The notes beneath the pieces were generated by a model. That model did not search any database, was not told the origin of the DNA, and was given only the letters and a program-made list of their open reading frames with translations. 34,331 nucleotides of DNA from an uncultured Merdimonas sp. (GTDB taxonomy: Bacteria > Bacillota > Clostridia > Lachnospirales > Lachnospiraceae): NCBI GenBank assembly GCA_944375745.1, contig CALWAV010000143.1, positions 1 through 34,331 on the forward strand, given 5' to 3'. Made by a program: the position numbers and the translations under genes. Shown in pieces: positions 32,665-34,331 of this stretch. Each line of letters begins with the position of its first letter. Position 1 is the stretch's first letter.

Positions 32665-32694
32665 CTTTACAGTTTTTTTATGAAAAAACAGCAT
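32653..32694 (-). CDS. Possible 13-codon leader peptide in the DUF819 leader
   Basis: MLFFHKKTVKKIT, from ATG at 32694 to TAA at 32653-32655. The stop codon lies in the 5' arm of the terminator stem at 32614-32664, so a translating ribosome would block that stem. Only a poor site (GTGGGAT) precedes it, and four Lys codons are included. Very short, so it may be chance. Confidence 0.25.
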   Translation of the reverse strand: MLFFHKKTVKKIT

Positions 32695-32748
32695 ATCCCA
32701 CAAACAGAATTTGCTTTCCGACTTCTCTTTTGTGTAAATTTTATAATA

Positions 32749-32777
32749 ATTATACTCATTTCCCCATTGTTTGTCAA
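32749..32777 (-). promoter_or_regulatory. Consensus sigma-A promoter of the DUF819 leader
   Basis: Minus strand TTGACA (32772-32777), 17 bases, TATAAT (32749-32754): a perfect match at both elements and spacing, the strongest promoter in the window. Confidence 0.92.
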
Positions 32778-32838
32778 TAAAGAACAGCGATTATGTTAAA
32801 ATATCGTTAAGATTTTTCGAGCAGGCTGTTTTGAATGC

Positions 32839-32887
32839 AAAAAACCGTATTTTCGGAAGTCTGCACGACTGCCGGAAATACGGTTTT
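32839..32887 (-). terminator. Terminator after gltD
   Basis: 16-bp stem (32841-32856 and 32872-32887) with one G-U pair, inner AGTC/GACT hairpin, then six T on the minus strand. Confidence 0.93.
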
Positions 32888-32913
32888 CTTTCCTTATTAT
32901 TTATATTTTCTGA

Positions 32914-34331
32914 TTACTGCACCTGCAGGTTCGTATACCCCATCAAGTCCAGATCCACCGCGCAGGCCGCTTCGCGGCCTTCGCGGATGGCCCATACCAC
33001 CAGGGACTGGCCTCTGTGCATGTCGCCTGCCGTGAACACCCGGTCCACGTTGGTTTTATACTGTCCGGGCTCCGTGTTCACATTGGTTCTGGCATTGACC
33101 TCCACGCCGAAGGCTTTCGTCACATAATCCTGGCTTCCCAGAAAGCCTGCCGCGATCAACACCACATCAATATCCATCGTAAACTCGCTTCCCTCGATGG
33201 GTACCATCATCATGCGGCCGGTTTTCTCATCCTTTTTGCTCTCCAGCCTGCAGCAGATGACCTTTTTCAGGTTCCCGGACTTGTCGCCGACGAATTCCTT
33301 GACTGTCGTAGTATAGAGACGCGGGTCTTTGCCAAACAGAGCGATGGCTTCCTCCTGGCCGTAATCTGTCTTGCAGACTCTCGGCCATTCGGGCCAGGGA
33401 TTGTTCTCCGCTCTTGTATCCGGGGCTTTGGACATCATTTCCAGCTGTACTACAGATTTTGCGCCCAGGCGGATGGCAGTTCCCACACAGTCATTTCCTG
33501 TATCGCCGCCGCCGATGACCATGACATTCTTTCCTTTTGTGGAAATAAACTTCTTGTCGGCAAAATTGGAATCCAGAAGGCTCTTGGTGGTGGCCCGCAG
33601 GAAATCCACCGCGAAATAAATGCCGTTCAGTTCCCGGCCCGGAGCCTTGATATCTCTCGGATTGGAGGCGCCGCAGGCCAGAATTACCCGGTCATACTCC
33701 TTCAGAAGATCGGCTGCTTTCTTATCCTTTCCGATGTCTGTGTTTACCACAAACTCCACGCCTTCCGCCTTCATGATATCAATCTTCCGGTCGATAATAT
33801 GCTTCTCCAGCTTCATATTCGGAATGCCGTACCGCAGCAGTCCGCCTACCCGGTCAAAGCGCTCGAATACCGTCACCGAATGGCCTCTGTGGTTCAGCTG
33901 ATCGGCGGCTGCCAGGCCCGAAGGGCCGCTGCCGACGATGGCGATCTTCTTGCCGGTCCGGTTCTTCGGCGGTTCCGGTACCGCATAGCCTTCCTTATAG
34001 GCATTTTCAATAATAGCCAGCTCGTTGCTCTTGGTGCTGACCGGCTCCCCGTTCAGATTGCAGGTACAGGCCTTCTCGCAGAGGGCCGGGCAGACTCTTC
34101 CGGTAAACTCCGGAAAGCTGCTGGTCCTTTTGAGACGCTTGTAGGCCTGCTCCCAGTTTCCCATATAAAGCAGATCGTTCCACTCCGGAATCAGGTTCCG
34201 CAAAGGACAGCCGGAAGCCATTCCCGCGATCATGACGCCTGCCTGGCAGAACGGCACGCCGCAGTCCATGCAGCGCGCTCCCTGGCGCTGCTGCTCCTCT
34301 TTGGAAAGAGGGGTATGGAATTCATTAAAAT
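32914..34331 (-). CDS. gltD: Glutamate synthase small subunit (partial at window end)
   Basis: 471 residues visible; about the first 20 are beyond the window. The reading frame stays open upstream of the ATG at 34269 (FNEFHTPLSKEEQQRQGARC), which is therefore internal. The N-terminal Cys cluster RCMDCGVPFCQAG...CPLRN...CPALCEKACTC binds Fe-S. FAD site GSGPSGLAAADQL and ERFDRVGGLLRYGIP, NADPH site GGGDTGNDCVGTA, C-terminal FTAGDMHRGQSLVVWAIREGR with FAD contact. It feeds electrons from NADPH to the large subunit GltB, which converts glutamine and 2-oxoglutarate to glutamate. gltB would be expected just outside the window. Own terminator at 32839-32887. Confidence 0.96.
   Translation of the reverse strand, partial: FNEFHTPLSKEEQQRQGARCMDCGVPFCQAGVMIAGMASGCPLRNLIPEWNDLLYMGNWEQAYKRLKRTSSFPEFTGRVCPALCEKACTCNLNGEPVSTKSNELAIIENAYKEGYAVPEPPKNRTGKKIAIVGSGPSGLAAADQLNHRGHSVTVFERFDRVGGLLRYGIPNMKLEKHIIDRKIDIMKAEGVEFVVNTDIGKDKKAADLLKEYDRVILACGASNPRDIKAPGRELNGIYFAVDFLRATTKSLLDSNFADKKFISTKGKNVMVIGGGDTGNDCVGTAIRLGAKSVVQLEMMSKAPDTRAENNPWPEWPRVCKTDYGQEEAIALFGKDPRLYTTTVKEFVGDKSGNLKKVICCRLESKKDEKTGRMMMVPIEGSEFTMDIDVVLIAAGFLGSQDYVTKAFGVEVNARTNVNTEPGQYKTNVDRVFTAGDMHRGQSLVVWAIREGREAACAVDLDLMGYTNLQVQ

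Larger units (their letters stand above)
32490..32742 (-). promoter_or_regulatory. Structured 5' leader of the DUF819 gene (candidate attenuator or riboswitch)
   Basis: About 253 nt from the predicted start to the initiation codon. Before the terminator: CACAAA/TTTGTG pairing and a GTTTTTT/AAAAAAC hairpin. After it: ACCGGG/CCCGGT and AGCCCC/GGGGCT hairpins. No consensus of the T-box, purine, glycine, lysine, SAM, c-di-GMP or preQ1 classes is recognised. Confidence 0.6.

Noticed and set aside
32614..32742. 6S RNA
   Set aside because: Too short and without the large central open bulge; its place just before DUF819 favours a leader element.

Overview
The window reads as a stretch of chromosome from an anaerobic Bacillota (Firmicutes), most likely a Lachnospiraceae-type gut clostridium. 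This rests on gene content and arrangement: a serC-serA-DUF1015 operon, a DUF6465 protein with an Ala/Lys tail, a DUF2089 regulator, GltD, a PdaA-type deacetylase, near-consensus sigma-A promoters with 17-bp spacers, and strong AGGAGG-type ribosome binding sites. The genus cannot be fixed from sequence alone. No rRNA, tRNA, CRISPR array, insertion sequence or prophage was seen.

Layout, low to high coordinate. (1) 1-990: a PadR regulator and a truncated membrane protein, probably FtsW/RodA-like, behind a TTGACA/TATTAT promoter with a palindrome at the predicted start point. (2) 1017-3163: purA with a HAD phosphatase, own promoter and terminator. (3) 3177-8128: a complete branched-chain amino acid ABC importer, livJHMGF. 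(4) 8141-8747: a DUF6465 protein. (5) 8772-12320: serC-serA-DUF1015. (6) 12368-18481: leuB-ilvD-ilvB followed by an L,D-transpeptidase. (7) 18500-18960: gene remnants on both strands. (8) 18978-19796 (+): a PdaA-like deacetylase. (9) 19941-21747 (+): a GntR/ABC-2 exporter operon damaged by a deletion that removed the ATPase C-terminus and the permease N-terminus. (10) 21766-22906: a DUF2089 regulator between two paralogous 112-residue membrane proteins, one interrupted by a -1 frameshift in an A6 run. (11) 22964-24088 (+): a Gfo/Idh/MocA oxidoreductase. (12) 24104-27028: an NCS2 purine-type permease, a phosphoribosyltransferase and an S66 (LD-carboxypeptidase/MccF-like) peptidase. (13) 27128-32777: a DUF819 membrane protein, a transglutaminase-like protein, an M20 dipeptidase and a dipeptide epimerase. 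(14) 32841-end: gltD, cut by the window edge.

The main metabolic theme is amino acid supply: import (liv) and synthesis (leuB, ilvD, ilvB) of branched-chain amino acids, serine synthesis, and glutamate synthesis. The second theme is the cell wall: an L,D-transpeptidase, a PdaA-like deacetylase and a set of genes fit for breaking down muropeptides.

The most interesting place is 31299-32777. A consensus promoter drives a roughly 250-nt structured leader of the DUF819 gene. That leader holds a strong intrinsic terminator and a 13-codon reading frame whose stop codon lies inside the terminator stem. Together with the downstream peptide-catabolism genes this suggests an attenuated, possibly murein-peptide-responsive uptake and breakdown system. 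That is inference; the promoter, terminator and enzyme motifs are seen directly.
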